A DNA stretch of 64,000 bases from contig OX637639.1 of NCBI GenBank assembly GCA_951802195.1, positions 198,501-262,500 of the forward strand, written 5' to 3'. The notes under the pieces were generated by a model. The model was not told where the DNA came from. It was given only the letters and a program-made list of their open reading frames with translations, and searched no databases. Positions 35,701 through 48,600 of the stretch are shown piece by piece. The DNA is from Tausonia pullulans (lineage: Eukaryota > Basidiomycota > Tremellomycetes > Cystofilobasidiales > Mrakiaceae). Both the position numbers and the translations under genes were made by a program. The stretch's first letter is position 1. Each line of letters opens with the position of its first letter.

Positions 35701-36447
35701 CTGTAGCCTTTGGATAGGACCACTTGATTCGAGGCAGAGAGCAGAGGTGCAATCGTAGGGACAGGAAGGACGCGTCGAAGGGCTACCTACCTATCCGTTG
35801 TCGCCCGCCCGCGGCGACCTGGGACCCGCCCGCCAGTTGCTCGGCTCGATTTATCGTGTCGGCACTTGCTTGTTTGAACGCTGCTACTGATCCGCGTTGT
35901 TGTTCCGTCCGCCTCGAGATTGTCCCATCTCGATGAGTGTGGGATGACGACTCCCAAGTCGCCATCCCACCTACCACCTGGCACTGACGGAGCCAGAGGG
36001 AAGGAGGGCCCCCCCGGAGACCCGGGCCAAGGATGCCTCAGACATGATGGGAAAGACAAGCAAGGCAAGGCGAGATAAACAAGCCGCCAGAGTTGACAGC
36101 AGAAACCGAGCGAGCGCGCAAAGCGCCGGCCGATCCGACACTGTCAGGGGCTCGGGGGCGGACGGGCGGGCTGAAGCCCCTTGCGCCATGGAGGCTCGTT
36201 CGTCGGCCCGCCTCCGCCTTCACTCTCCGTCGCTTCAACCCCTCCTCTCTCGCTGTCCCCTACCTTGTCTCGCCCCCGTGCCTCTCTCTTGGGCTCCTTT
36301 CGAACCGCCACCAGCCAGCGTGCCAGCCCACCGACGAAGCCATCCTTACGCCCATCACCGCCTGCCCCCCTCTCGTCCCGACCTCCCAGGCCAGCCAGCG
36401 AGCGCGCGCACGAGGGAGAGCCAGCCAACAAACAAACAGACAGGTTG
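35701..36447. other. Intergenic or 5' leader of the Gln-rich gene
   Basis: About 750 bases. The frame of the downstream protein stays open from 36181, but its first in-frame ATG is at 36448, so the upstream part is probably leader. Nothing else seen. Confidence 0.4.
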
Positions 36448-38310
36448 ATGGAGGAAACGGCCGCTCGCGCCGCCTGGTTCTGCCCGCCAGTCTCCCTCCC
36501 CGCGGGCCCAGCCAACGCGCATGCCTCGCTCGACGACGCCCACCGCATCGAGCCCGCCGTCTGGGAGCTCGTCCCCTCGTCCGGGGCAGCAGCAGTAGCA
36601 GCCCTCGTCAACGGTAACGCCGTCGCCTCGGGGACCTTTGATGCAGTCTACCTTCTTCAGGGCACCCAACTCTCCGCGAGGCATTACCGTCCCAGGGCAC
36701 CCGCCGCCGCCGCCGCCGCCGCCGCCGGTCTCATCTTGCAGCAGCCCCTGCTGTCGTCGGTCTCGTCCGTCCAGCAGCAACAACAGGCATCTCTCCGACC
36801 GCACTCGCTCCAGCTCGCCCCTGTGTCGCTCCGGCCTGAAGCGACCTTGACATCCTTAGGAGCGGCCGCCGCTCAGGGCTTTCGAGCCGGAGGAGGAGTC
36901 GGAGTAGGAGCTGGAGCTGGAGCTGGAGGAGGCGGAGGGGGACCGGGCCCGTTCACTTTAGCTTCGCTCCCACCGAAAGGAAGCCTCCTCTCGCCGGCTC
37001 AACAGGCTGAGGCTAGCTCGGCCGACCATCACCAGCAGGGTGCTCCCCCGGCGAGGACGCACGCTCCTAGGCTCCCCTCGGGCGGACTGGCGGGCGAGCA
37101 GAGGATTAGCGTCCTCGCCCAGCAGCAACAGCACCAGCACCAGCTTCACCAGCAGCAGGCAGGAAGCGGCCACAGCTCGATCGCCAACAAGTACCGTCGT
37201 CCGGGGGGCGTCCCGGCTTCGACGAGCCAGCTGCAACGGAGTGTGGCGCCGAACGGAGGGGGGCAGCAGCAGCAGGCTCCGCCGACGATGATGTCGTCGA
37301 TGGCGAGGGCGGCGGCTCAGACGAGGCTCCAGCACCAGCAGCAACAAGAAGTAGCCGCTGCTGCTAAGGGAAATGTCGTTGTCGGTGGCGGGTCGCCTCC
37401 CATGCCAGCGGGGGGAGGGGGAGGAGGGCCTGAGGGTGGCATGGATCCGAGACGAGTCGCAGTCGGCCAGCCGCCGTATCGACAGCAGCATCAACATCAG
37501 CAGCAGCATCAGCAGCTGTCAGATTTTGGCCCGATTCGTTCTATTCCCAGGACGGCAGCGGCCAAGGCTCATTTCGCTGGCGGGGGCGCGCCGATGCAGC
37601 CGCCGACAACGACTTGGGAGGTCTTTGACCGGCCGGCGCCCTGGCAGAAGCAACAGCAGAAGCAACAGCAGCAACAGCTACAGCACCAGCATAAGCTCCA
37701 ACATCCCCAGCAAACTCTCCTTGTCGCCCCTTCGTCCGCCAACTCCCCCTCCCCAACGCCCCCGGGAGCCGCCTCTCAGTCTTTCGTTAATGGCCACTTC
37801 GCTTCATCCCCCGTCGAGGGCTTTTCTGCTCCCCAATATCAACCTCAACCCACCTACCAGCAACATCAGAAGCGGCCAGCAGCCCCTCAGCGGGCAACCT
37901 CCTTCCCGTCTTCCTCCAACTCCCTCTCTGCCGCCGGCCTCGCCTCCACACAGAAGTCTCCAATCGTCTTATCCTCCGTCCCAAATATGACAGTGGCCGC
38001 CCTGCCGAACCCAGTAACCTTCGCCGGCGCGCGGAGAGCTCGGCTCGCGGATGCGGGCTCGAGGGTTCCTTCGCCGTCGTCTGCGTTCCAGCTGCAGCAG
38101 CAAGAACAGTCGCCAACCCAGCCGTTGGGGCTGCTGAGGCGAGCGACGACGCAAGTCGTGCCGATGGTTAATGGCAGCGGTGGAGGGAGGATGCTACATC
38201 AGCAGCGGCATGTTGAGGAATGGTCTGGCGGCGGAGCTGGCGACGAGTATGAGGACCAGAGAGAGGAGGACGTCGCTGGCGCGGAAGAGTTGTGGGGGTC
38301 ATATAGTTGA
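36448..38310 (+). CDS. Intronless Gln/His/Gly-rich protein, possible transcription regulator
   Basis: A single open frame of 620 codons from the in-frame ATG at 36448. Composition is dominated by Gln runs (five or more in a row, repeated), mixed Gln/His tracts (for example HQHQLHQQQ), an 8-Ala run, Gly runs and Pro/Ser stretches. Between them are short hydrophobic segments such as AVWELVPSSGAAAVAALVNG near the N-terminus (about residues 35-55), the only part that looks folded. No known domain is seen. Poly-Gln/His proteins in fungi are often transcription or mRNA-decay regulators, but that is inference. It is the only large gene here without introns. Confidence 0.65.
   Translation: MEETAARAAWFCPPVSLPAGPANAHASLDDAHRIEPAVWELVPSSGAAAVAALVNGNAVASGTFDAVYLLQGTQLSARHYRPRAPAAAAAAAAGLILQQPLLSSVSSVQQQQQASLRPHSLQLAPVSLRPEATLTSLGAAAAQGFRAGGGVGVGAGAGAGGGGGGPGPFTLASLPPKGSLLSPAQQAEASSADHHQQGAPPARTHAPRLPSGGLAGEQRISVLAQQQQHQHQLHQQQAGSGHSSIANKYRRPGGVPASTSQLQRSVAPNGGGQQQQAPPTMMSSMARAAAQTRLQHQQQQEVAAAAKGNVVVGGGSPPMPAGGGGGGPEGGMDPRRVAVGQPPYRQQHQHQQQHQQLSDFGPIRSIPRTAAAKAHFAGGGAPMQPPTTTWEVFDRPAPWQKQQQKQQQQQLQHQHKLQHPQQTLLVAPSSANSPSPTPPGAASQSFVNGHFASSPVEGFSAPQYQPQPTYQQHQKRPAAPQRATSFPSSSNSLSAAGLASTQKSPIVLSSVPNMTVAALPNPVTFAGARRARLADAGSRVPSPSSAFQLQQQEQSPTQPLGLLRRATTQVVPMVNGSGGGRMLHQQRHVEEWSGGGAGDEYEDQREEDVAGAEELWGSYS
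36701..36727 (+). repeat. (GCC)n trinucleotide repeat coding poly-Ala
   Basis: About nine CCG/GCC units inside the Gln-rich gene, encoding 8 alanines. A likely site of length variation. Confidence 0.85.
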
Positions 38311-41300
38311 CGCTGAGAGGCGAGACGAGGAGCTAGGAGTCATCAGACGGTGTATCATCACCACGACTCTCCATCGCCGCAAAAGAATAAGACGGCCGTC
38401 CAGGGATTGCGGAGCATGTACTTGGCTCGAGCGCTCTGTGTTGAGAGGTGTGTCTCATCCGTTTTACTCCTCCCCTGGTCAGCAGTGACTTGGTTCTGAT
38501 GCTTATCTCATTTCACATAAAAGAAAACAGCCTCACCCTCCTCAACATTCATCCATGGTCATCACCGCCGCCAGATACTTCTCCTCGTCTCGTCCTTTTA
38601 CGCTGGAAATCCCATAGGCGGCCGTGGCCGTTGGTCGGTCGCAATCTCAGACTGCTCATCGGTGACATGGTTTGCCGTCTACCGAGAGGAAGGAGTAGTG
38701 GAGTCCACAGAGGCGGCAAGACCGAAGATCGGGCGCAACGCGTCCTTCTCTCTCCAAGGCTGCCCGACTCTTCCGAGATGACGGTTAGGAGATACAGGAG
38801 GTATGTCGATGCTTGGGACGCGATGATATACTTGTAATGCGATGGGACTGTGCTTGGCTTGAAAGAGCAAGACAACCTCGATGATTGCCTCTCTGCCCAA
38901 GAGGTTGTTTCTCGCTATGGATAGAAGCCAATGGCTCGTCTGAACTCGGCAAGTCAGAGCTCTCTCCAAACTAGAGCCTGATGCGCCAAAGCATGGTTCA
39001 ACACAAGTTGAACAAACAAAGAGACTGAGAAAAACGCGATGCACTTGTCTTCCCGAGTCGCCCGCTTCTTGCAGCGCGAGCCAATGCGACTGATTGCTTT
39101 CCACTCAGCCACCATCTTGCCATGTCTTCCCCTCTGCCGAACCAACCCTAGGCGGCACCCTCGGTGGCGACCTCAATCTTTTCCTTCTCGTGAATGTCAA
39201 CCACCACCGAAGCTACGGCCAAGGCTGAACCGACGTCGACCTCGGCTCAGGCCGTCGGGATCGCTCCGGGCGGCGGCGGCCAAGGCAGCAAGAAGCACAG
39301 CGAGGGGGGGGGTCAACCCGTCCAAGTAGCACCGAAAGAGGGCGGCTTACAGAGAGACACAGGTTTACACCTGGCACGAAGTCAAGGAGTGGAAGGACGA
39401 CCGGCAGCCGTTGGTTGGCATCCCTCCCGCTCGAGGTCCTTGACTGGTCCGTCGTCCTTCATGCTTCGCCGGCTCGCCCGTGCCACTCTGGCTCGCGTGC
39501 TCATGCGTGTCGCGCCTCTGGGTTCATCCAGCATCTTCAACATGGATTCAGACGTCGAACATAATGTGCCATTGGCCTTGAGGAGCGATACGTAAGAATG
39601 GCCCGAGACCCACTCGTCCTCGCCTCCTTCCATCAGCTGCGCGCCGACCACCTCGCAATCGCCGGCACATGTCGCTTCTTCCGTTCGCGCTACACAGATA
39701 GTGAGCAGAGATACTTTGTTCTCTTAGGTCAATAACCTACTGACAATAATTTAGGCATCAGCCGTACAGCAGGTGTGAATTGACCTGCAAAACCACGGCC
39801 AGGACGGGTATTGACTGACCTCGCTTAACGTCCCCCCCCTCAGGTTCGCCTCAGTCAAGCCGTTCTCGGAACTAGGGATCTCCCTCCCGGCCTCGTTCAG
39901 TCCGGCAGAGACAGTGCTATTGGCAGGAATGGCTGGGTTTGGTGCTCCAAGTCTAGACAGCAAGGGCCGTTTTCGCGATGGATGAGCGCAGCGCACTACA
40001 TCTTCACCATTTCAAAGAGTCATGGCTCGGCCGGCTTCGTGAAATGGAGCCCCACACGTGAACATTGGAAGAACGGCGCCGTGAGGAGGGAGGATTGGCG
40101 ATATATGCCGCCCTCAATCGTCTCAGTTTCTCTCTTCCGTGCTGTCTGACTGATTCCCCGCAAACGACCGACTAGACAGGCAGACACTCAAAGCCTCTAT
40201 GAAAAAGAACATTCCGATCGAGATAATTAAGGAACTCTCGAATTCTAAGGGGCTCAACTGATCAACAAGGGCGCGCTCTCGGAATACCACTTGCGACATC
40301 ATGGAGAGGACCATCTTCAGGGTCAGGAAAGAGGAGCCAATTCGGAACCCTCAACGTTCAAGACTTGTTTCCGTCCCGATTTTGACAGCCATTCCTTCTC
40401 TCAGGCTCATTTCCACATGATCGCCACCTCTCGTACGAGCGCTGCAATGAGCGGATTCGCTGAACCACTCTACGATCTCTTTCTTTTTCCATCAACCTTC
40501 ACACGCTCCGCATCTCTATTACTTCATCTCTTCTTTATACCTCCAGAAACAATAGCTCTCGCGACCGCTCAGAGGATTAACGGCTTGATGATCCGAAGTG
40601 CCGTGCGTCCATCAGGTCGGACCCGAAGCGGTCGATCGTGGCTAACCAGCCCTTACTCCAACTCTATCATCCAACAGGAGGCGACAAGGCAGTACAAAAT
40701 CAACCCCTACTGATCAAGACGCTGCCCCGCAAGGAGGCGATAGGTGTACATCTTAGCTCTGGGAATGAGAAGACAATCTGACGTGAAATTTATCTTTACC
40801 TGTCTCAGGGGTACTGGAGCAGCGGCATGGACGTAGTCTCTATCTAGTTCCTGGTTCTGCGATTGCATGAAGGGACAGAGTTTCCCAATACTGGTTCTGG
40901 GCTGCACTTCAATGCTTTCACAAATAATCTTTTCCCCCTTCTCCTCAGCCCCAGGAAGGGCCTTTTAGTAGCTTACGCATCAACTTTGATGGAGTCTCAC
41001 TTGGTCGAGACTGTTTTCACCTTCCAGGAAGAATGACGAGTAGAAGAAGACGAAGAGGACTGCCACAATGCTCGTCAAGTCAGTGTTGGCCATATGCTTT
41101 CGCTGTTTACCTTGGACCAACTACCGGACCGCTGGTGTTTATCCGTCCGTCGTTCGGTCCCTGCAGCAGCATATGAGTTACTCATCGCTCAGTACCTTGC
41201 ATGTGGCCATTCCCCGACGGTGTCCCTCTCCATTCCTTCACCATACATAATCCGAGTCCTCCAGTCTCGCATGCATAGGCGTGCGAGTCTTAACATGACG

Positions 41301-42557
41301 CAGGGGAAGTACAGGGAATTAGCCCTGAACTATGCTCGCGAGCGCATGCCGAAGGGAGCCTTCGACGTCATCATCGTGGAGGATGACAGTCTGTTCTTCA
41401 CTTCGCAGCCGCAAGGTCGGCAAAGCAGGAGAGGCAGATGATGTGGCGAGGCCTTGGGCGGACTTTGGCCCGGGCGGGAGGGTAGGGGTGGCGGGGCGGC
41501 GGGGTGCACGGAGCGTCTGGGGTGGGAGAGGGAGGGAAGTTGGAGAGATGAGGAAGTGACCGGAAAAGGTAGGAGATGCTGAGATAGGCGAGGGCGAGAA
41601 CGAGGGCGGAGAGTGAGAGCCATCCCTTTTCCCATCATCAGCTTGGCTTTGACGACAACTCGATTCGATGACGCTTGCTTGCTTTCTTGCCTGTTCTCAG
41701 TTGGGGCTGATGTGCATGTACTGCCGCTCAGCCACTTTAAGAGGTCCGAGAGACCGGCGCGTGTCTTAGGTCGGCTTGAGGGGGGACAGAGCCACTACGA
41801 GTCCCCATCCTCCAACGCCCACCTATCCGCTCTCACTTCTGTCTTTCGCGATCTCGCTTTTCAGCAACCTTCCTTCTCATTTGGGGGGATCAGCACTGCG
41901 AAAGGAACCAGCCCGGGCGCAATTGTGTGACTGACCGATCCAAAGGGGCCGACGTGTTGAGCTCACTAAAAGCGTTCCACAATGTGAGTTCGTGGACTGA
42001 GGCTCGCATCGCATGAGCTAGAGACTTGGAGGAAGACTTGCAGATGGGTCTAAGCTCTGAAAATCAACTTCAGAGAGGAGACGGTGCGACGTGGAGCGCT
42101 CGCTTAGGGCGTCTCTTCTCCTCAGGAGGATACGATCAGTGCCTTGCTCGTGCTTCCGCACTTTTTCTGCCTTGAGAAAGAATGCAGCTTTGACGGACTC
42201 TATTGTTCGAGCTCTTGGCAGTCCAGAAGTAGCCTTCTTCAACAGCGGAGTGCCATTGAGGAAGCGACTACCTCGGGTATCGCCCCTTCAGCTACCTGAT
42301 GAGCTCCAGCAGACCCCTGCCCAGACCTCTTGGGCTCATCTAGGGACATTGTTGAAGTATGGTAGCGGTATTGGAGTGGAGCTTTTCTGTAAATATGTAG
42401 ACTGGGCTTGACTATGGCGGGGCAGCACGCGATTCCGCTACGTGCCGACACGTGCGGCGATGACGCGACTGCTTTCTGCGGCGCGTCCTAAATTCGCCCT
42501 GGCTGACTGACCCACTTGGCTTTGTTCACCGTTGTCTTCGGCCGGCATCAGCTCATC
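38311..42557. other. Second gene-poor stretch with unassigned exon-like ORFs
   Basis: More than 4 kb without a gene I can name. Open plus-strand pieces with natural composition include 39194-39330 (starting MSTTTEATAKAEPTS), about 39355-39425 (YTWHEVKEWKDDRQP), about 39840-40010, 41094-41441 (115 codons, containing KGAFDVIIVEDDSLFF) and about 42035-42175. Some are flanked by usable donors and acceptors, but I could not join them into one frame. Either a real intron-rich gene or genes without a familiar domain, or decayed genes. Confidence 0.25.
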
Positions 42558-44969
42558 ATGTCTCAAGATTCTTCCTCCAGTACTCCATCCGTGCCCAAGG
42601 CGCCGTTGTCCGGTGTCCCTCTCCCCGTACGAGCGCGCTCGCTCATTCCCTCCGCGAAACCGAGCGGCCTCCCCACGAGCAGTAGCATCAAGTCGGGCTC
42701 CACCGGTGCCGGGATTCGAAGATCGATCAGCGGCGCCTTCGGCAGCATACGCGGACCCGTCAAGACCCAGCCGCTGGCGAAGGTCGCGCCAGCAGAAGAC
42801 GACTTCGTTTTTATCTCGCCCGCGAAAGCAGGTGATAATGGCGAGGTTGGATTCCGAACCTCAAGTAGGACGAATGCTGTCCACCCGATCTCGAAGACGC
42901 CCACAAAGACCGGTTCCAAGGCCGCTCCTGCAGTACCAGCTTCCCCCAGTCCGACGCCTTTGGCTCGTTCAACCTGTGGAGAAAACGCCACCCTTGGGGA
43001 AGATCGCGGCGAAGATGGCAAAGATACGACGCCCATTGGCCCGGCTTCCGACTCGACGTCGAAGCAGGTCGCTGCTTCGACGACCTCATCGATGAAACCG
43101 GAAATCTTGAAGCCCAAGGCCTCAAGATTATCAACGACGGCTGCGCCTGTGGCTTCGCGCATTCCGCCACCCAGGAGGGCCGCCGTCAGTCGTGCATCTC
43201 TTATTAAGGCCTTTGGGGAGCAGTCATATCAAGCTGACTCTACCTTTGATTGCAGGTGGAAGCTACGGCATCGCTTGCTATCTCTCGCCCATCGTCCTCA
43301 TCCTCTCGGCTTTCACTTGCGCCTACCACAACCACGCTGCCCTCCCAGATCCCTTCCGTCGTTATGCCAGCATCAACACTCCCCCGCCTCGCTACTCGCC
43401 ATAGAGCCTCTCTCTCCACCTCTTCCATCCCCGTGACCCATCGAGGCTCGGCTTCTCTCGCGCGCGCAGTCTCGACCCAGACTATCATGCCGGCTGTCTC
43501 GTCCAACAGGACCAGCATCACCGGATCTACAAAGCGACTCATGCCGTTCCCCGCCCAGGAGCTCCTGTCCGAACCCTTCTCGGCACCTGGCGCCTCAACG
43601 CGGGCCAAGATGGCGCGGGCGAAGCTGCCCTCGTCACTGGCAGTCGTGGGCGAAGACAATCCCAAGGAAAACGCCAGGGAAGCTGAAGAGACACCGACTA
43701 AGGGCGTGTGAGCAGCTTCCAGCTGACTCGGAAGGCATACACACTCCTACTGACACATTTACCAAGCAGGCCCTCTCGCTCTGACCTTCCTTATTCTTCT
43801 CCTCGCCCCTCACCAGCGACTGTGCGTTCGGCTCATAGATCGCTCATCACCACTACTTCCACGGCGAGCGTCGCTACCACCCCCTTCTTCACCCCATCCA
43901 GCAAGCTAAAGCCCCGCATCACCCCGCGGACGTCCACGTTTGACTACGAGCAGCTCTCGTTTGAGTATGAGGGCGATTCGCTCGTCGCGGATTCCTCGTC
44001 ATCTATCTGGGAGGAGTTGGCGGGGAGCAGCGGGGCGTTCGATTCGCCCATGCCTTCGGCCCTCCTCACCCGCCAGCACCAGATGTCGGATTCCCTCGGA
44101 CGCGGATTCTCTGGGCCACGCGTGAGCGGAAGGGCCTTGCCGAGCCCGAGGCGCATCCCAAGCGATCACTCGTCCTCGGCCCCATCGGACGTCTTCGACC
44201 CGCCGTCGTTGATCCCGATTCCGGTAGCTCCTCCTCCTCCTCCGATCATTCAGCCAGCCGCTTTTGATTCTGCTTCTGCGGTCGAGGCGGCCCACCTTCA
44301 CTTGCGGATCAAGCAATCTCTCCTCGCCCAGGCGGAACTTCAATGTGCACTCACTCGTGCTGAGGCACGGGCGGCCGAGCTCGAGCAGCAACAGCCCGCA
44401 CCGCCGGATCCTTCCTGGGAAGCGAAGGTGGCAGGCATGCAGGCAAAACTTGCCCATGTCGAGATGGAGCGGGATGAGGCGGTGACAAGGAGGGATGTGC
44501 TGCTGGCCGAGATGGAGGGCATCAGGGCGCGAGCGAACGACATGGAAGAGGAGTTGCAAGTATGTTGTCGCTGCTCGTACAAATCATGCCCCAGTTTCTG
44601 ACTGACTCCAACGTTGTTCTCCTTTTCCAGAGTGTCGTCGCTGATAAGGAAGCTCTCTCAGAGCTTCTCCAAGCCACTGCCGTTGATATTACACACGGCG
44701 ACGTGGGGGCAAAGGCCGAGTTACTGAATCCGACAGAAGAGCAGATCCATGATCTCTCGAGTGCGGCCGCCTCAATGAGCATTCTCCGGGCAGAGGTGGA
44801 CGAGTTGCGCGCTGAGAGGAAGGGCCGGATGACTGCAGAGTGGGCGAGGGTCCTGAGAGAGGCGAAGCGAGAGCTTGAGATGGTGGAAGCTGAGGAGGCA
44901 GTCGCCTGGATGATGAAGCGGGCGCTTGGGAATTTGGAGAGGGGAGCCGAGATGAGGTGCGCGACGTAA
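42558..44969 (+). CDS. Basic disordered protein with C-terminal coiled coil
   Basis: Four exons (42558-43184, 43256-43707, 43770-44559, 44631-44969) close in frame to 735 residues. The first 480 residues are Ser/Thr/Pro/Arg-rich and strongly basic, with several S-x-I-P motifs in basic context (ASRIPPPRR, PSQIP, SSIPV), the pattern used by microtubule plus-end proteins to bind EB1. Residues about 515-735 form a long heptad-like helix (HLHLRIKQSLLAQAELQ, then AELEQQQ and HVEMERDEAV, and VLREAKRELEMVEAEEA at the end). The combination suggests a cytoskeleton- or spindle-associated protein, but this is inference from composition. No named domain was recognised. Confidence 0.65.
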
Positions 44970-45629
44970 TATTGGCTTGACTGCAACGACCTTGAGTTTT
45001 ACGTTACATGATACTTACTGTTTAAGAGTGCAGCGCCGCGAGGATATGTGAGACCAGTGAATGAGGCTACATGCGACTGAAAATATTGGGGCTACAAAGG
45101 AGGGCAGGGAATGTTGGGGAGTTTGGACAAGTCACGAGACCGGCGTCGGTCGAGGGCCAGGAAGAAACCATGGGAGATCTACGGAAGGAAGCCTGCTACA
45201 AGTGGCAAGAGATTCGAGAAACTGAGAGAGGAGAGAGGACTTCGACAAACAAGACGGACGATGTGCGAGGGAGAAGGAACGATGCTGTGCGGACGACGAG
45301 GACCGAGAGACATGGAAGCGAAGAGACCATCACACTCAAGTGCGAAACGGAAGTTCCTCAATGCTCAACCTGCCCGCGTTGTAGGGGTGTCCTCGTTGTC
45401 GTCGTGGGTCATCTCGTGCAGCTCGATTCTCTCCGCCCCATCATCTGTCGTCGGGGCCGTTGCCTCTGTCGTTCGTCTCCTCCTCCTTCTCTCTCTGCTC
45501 GATCTATGGCTCCCATCCACTCTCCCCTCACGGTTTAGCTTCTTCCCTGAGATAAATGGATACGAGTGAGCGATTCGACTCAGGTCCGTTACTGGAGAAG
45601 GGGGAAGCGAGAGACGCACTGGCGCGGCC
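44970..45629. other. Convergent intergenic region, nothing seen
   Basis: 660 bases between the stop codons of two convergent genes. ORFs here are arginine-rich shadows; no RNA gene or repeat recognised. Confidence 0.4.
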
Positions 45630-48600
45630 CTAGTTGGTGGCGCTGACAGCTTTATAGCCATCTCCTTCGCTCTCGCCCGCGATCTTGCGTTTGAGCCAGC
45701 CGAAGAAACCTTCGCGATTCCTTAGGCGGTTGGAGGAAGCCGATGAGCTGACGAGACCGTCCCCGTCGTCCTCGTCTGAACCGGAGAAGCCGCCCTCCTC
45801 GTCGCCGAGGTCGTCATCGTCCGAGTCGTCGTCGCCTTCGAGGAGTTCGTCGCCGAAGAGTGCGTTCATCTCCTCGACTGAGTGAGAACGGGATGTCAGC
45901 CGTGTCCAGAAATGTTTGCCGAGACCGGACAGACTCACGAGGAACACCGCACGTCTCGGGGTAGACTGGATCATCGTCGAATGTCAGCTGTCAGACAGCT
46001 GCAAAACCAGGGAGCGGGGAGAACGTACGGAAATAGACGACCGCGAACGAGCACAGACAGAAAAACGCGTGCATAGGGTATAGGCGCCAGGCCTGGGATT
46101 GCCAAGTGTCTCAGTCAGCTAGGACGAGGATGGATGGCAGGAAGACGTCAAAACAGTGTGCCACGCACGATGAGGTCCTGGAGAACAGGCGTCATCTCGC
46201 CTGTGGACCATTCGAGATGTCAGCGCAGATGCCTTTTCGAGAAATGTATTGAAACCAGCGGCTGCTCACCGATGACGAAGTTGAAGAACCAGTTCTGAAA
46301 GAAGTAGGACGACAAGGGTCAGCAAAGCGAGCAAGGGATCATCGTCAGTAACTCACGGTCGCCGTGGAGATGGAAACTCCTTTCGCACGGAAAGCTAGGG
46401 GCATGACTGCATAAGAAATCCGAGAGTCAGTGTTGAGTGTAAGTAGAGAGACAGAGATGAAGAATATCTCACTCTCAGGAGGGTATAGCCAGGGAATGGG
46501 TCCTGCAGCGGAGCCGTAAGGATCAGTCACACTTTCGCTCTCGGCGCGACAACGATGAGAGACGCACCCCAACTCGTTCCGAATGCAGCATTGAAAATGA
46601 TGACCGAGACGACGACCGCTCTTGGTGTGATAGCGATGTCGAGGTAGACTGTAATGATCGACGTTCGTCAAGGCTGCCCCGCGGCCACCAAGATCTGAGT
46701 CGAAAAGGAAGAAGCTCACGAAAGTAACCGACGGAGGTGAGAGCAATTGCCATCTACGATGGTGGTGAGGGACGTCAGGCGTACCGCCAGATAACAACAA
46801 GCGCGAGCACACTGACCACGAAGGCACCCGTGAGGAGTATGATGCGGCGTCCAGCGATGTCGACAAGGAACCAGCTGCGAGGCGGAGAGCATTAACGCGA
46901 GTGCCCTTCTCACTGAGTCGAGCGGAAACCGTCCACCAACGTTGGAATTGTGCTGAGAATGTATATGATGGCGTTGATTCCAGTCATGAGTATGGCGTCT
47001 CGGCCGACCCATCCAGCCTCTGGTAAAGGAGTGTGTCAGCCGCACTGTCTACCCTCGATCTCGGCTCTTCATACTCACGCTCAAAGACGAGAGGAGCATA
47101 GTAGGAAATGACACTGACAGGAGACAGAAGAGCGGAGTCAGCGATGTCATGAATTTCCCCAGACTAAATTAACGTACTTAATGCCATTGAGCTGAGCAAA
47201 CGCCTGCGAGGACATGGCTATAAGGACACGCCCGCGGTAGCGCGTCCAAAGGGCCTTGTAGGACTTGTCTCCGACAGCCTTCTACAAGATTGACGAATGC
47301 GAGGACTGTCAGCGAAGTTCCAGTTCGATCTAACGGTCGCTGCAATGCAACTCACATCGGCCAGGACGACCTCCTTGATCTCCCTAAATTCAGCTACTAC
47401 CGCTGCATCGTCCTCGTCAAGGCCGTACAAAGCGGCTATGACCCGAATTCCCTCCTCGTCCTGATCGCTTGCGATGAGGTGTCGAGGGCTCTCCGGAATC
47501 AGGAGAGATCCTAGAGCGAGAATGATACCGATGACGCTGCGAACAGAGAAGGACGGTTTCAGCTACTAATTTATCGCTTGGACGGTCAAGAAGAGATGGA
47601 GTGGACCATTGGATCGAGAGAGGCAGGCGCCATGACATGTTAGATTTGACTGCGGGTTGCAGAAGCGCTTATCAGCAGAGAAGAGGCACAGCGTTCAGCA
47701 AGCTTGGGTACGCACGGAAGGAGCAAAAGTAGTCGATCCACACGGAGGACGCGTAGCCGATGATCTGATCAAAGAGAGCGTCAGACTGCTGTATCATGAC
47801 GTGAAGAAATGAGCGAGACGCACGTTGCCCGTGAACTCGACGCAGCCCAGAAGTCCTCGGTTATGCGCAGGCGAGACTTCGCTCTGGTAGACGGGGACGA
47901 TCATGCTGGGGGCAGGGCATGAATGAGCGTTGCCCGTATCAGTGGTTGCTTCAGCACACTAAACTGCGAAACCGACCTCAGAAAGCCGACTCCGAAGCCT
48001 GAGATAACCCGCCCAACAACCATGGAGGTGAAGCCACCGGTGAAGGTCTGGACGACACCTCCGACGACGACTGACGGTAGCAGATAGCGAGACGTCAGCG
48101 TCAAGTACACCGACCCAGCTACGAGCACAAGGTTTCAGAGAAGCGCGCGCACAGATCGTCGAGCCAAGGCCGATGGTAAATCGTCGGCCCTTGATGTCAG
48201 CCAGTTGGCCGGCGAGAAGTGAGGTAACTGGACAGGGACATCACGCGTCAGCTCCTGACGGACCACCCAGGCTTGAGAGCGACGTGTATCGAATGGGCTT
48301 ACTGAAGGCTCCCTGTCGTGCGGACAGAGCGTCGATGACGTTAAGTCGCCAGCGTTAGTCGGCCTTGAGCCTGAGCGGGATAGACTGGCTGGTTCTCACG
48401 ATTTCGAGGACAGCGACCATGGTTCCCAGCTCGGCGCTGGACGGCTGATCAAAGTACTCGACGAAATACGGGCCGGTGCTGGAGAGTAAAGACGGGAGAG
48501 AGAAAGGCAGAGGAAAGGGGAAGAGAGGGAGCGAGGGCATCGGCATGGGCGGCGACGTCCGTCGGGGAGTAGGAGAGGGCCACGTACATGATTCCGCTCA

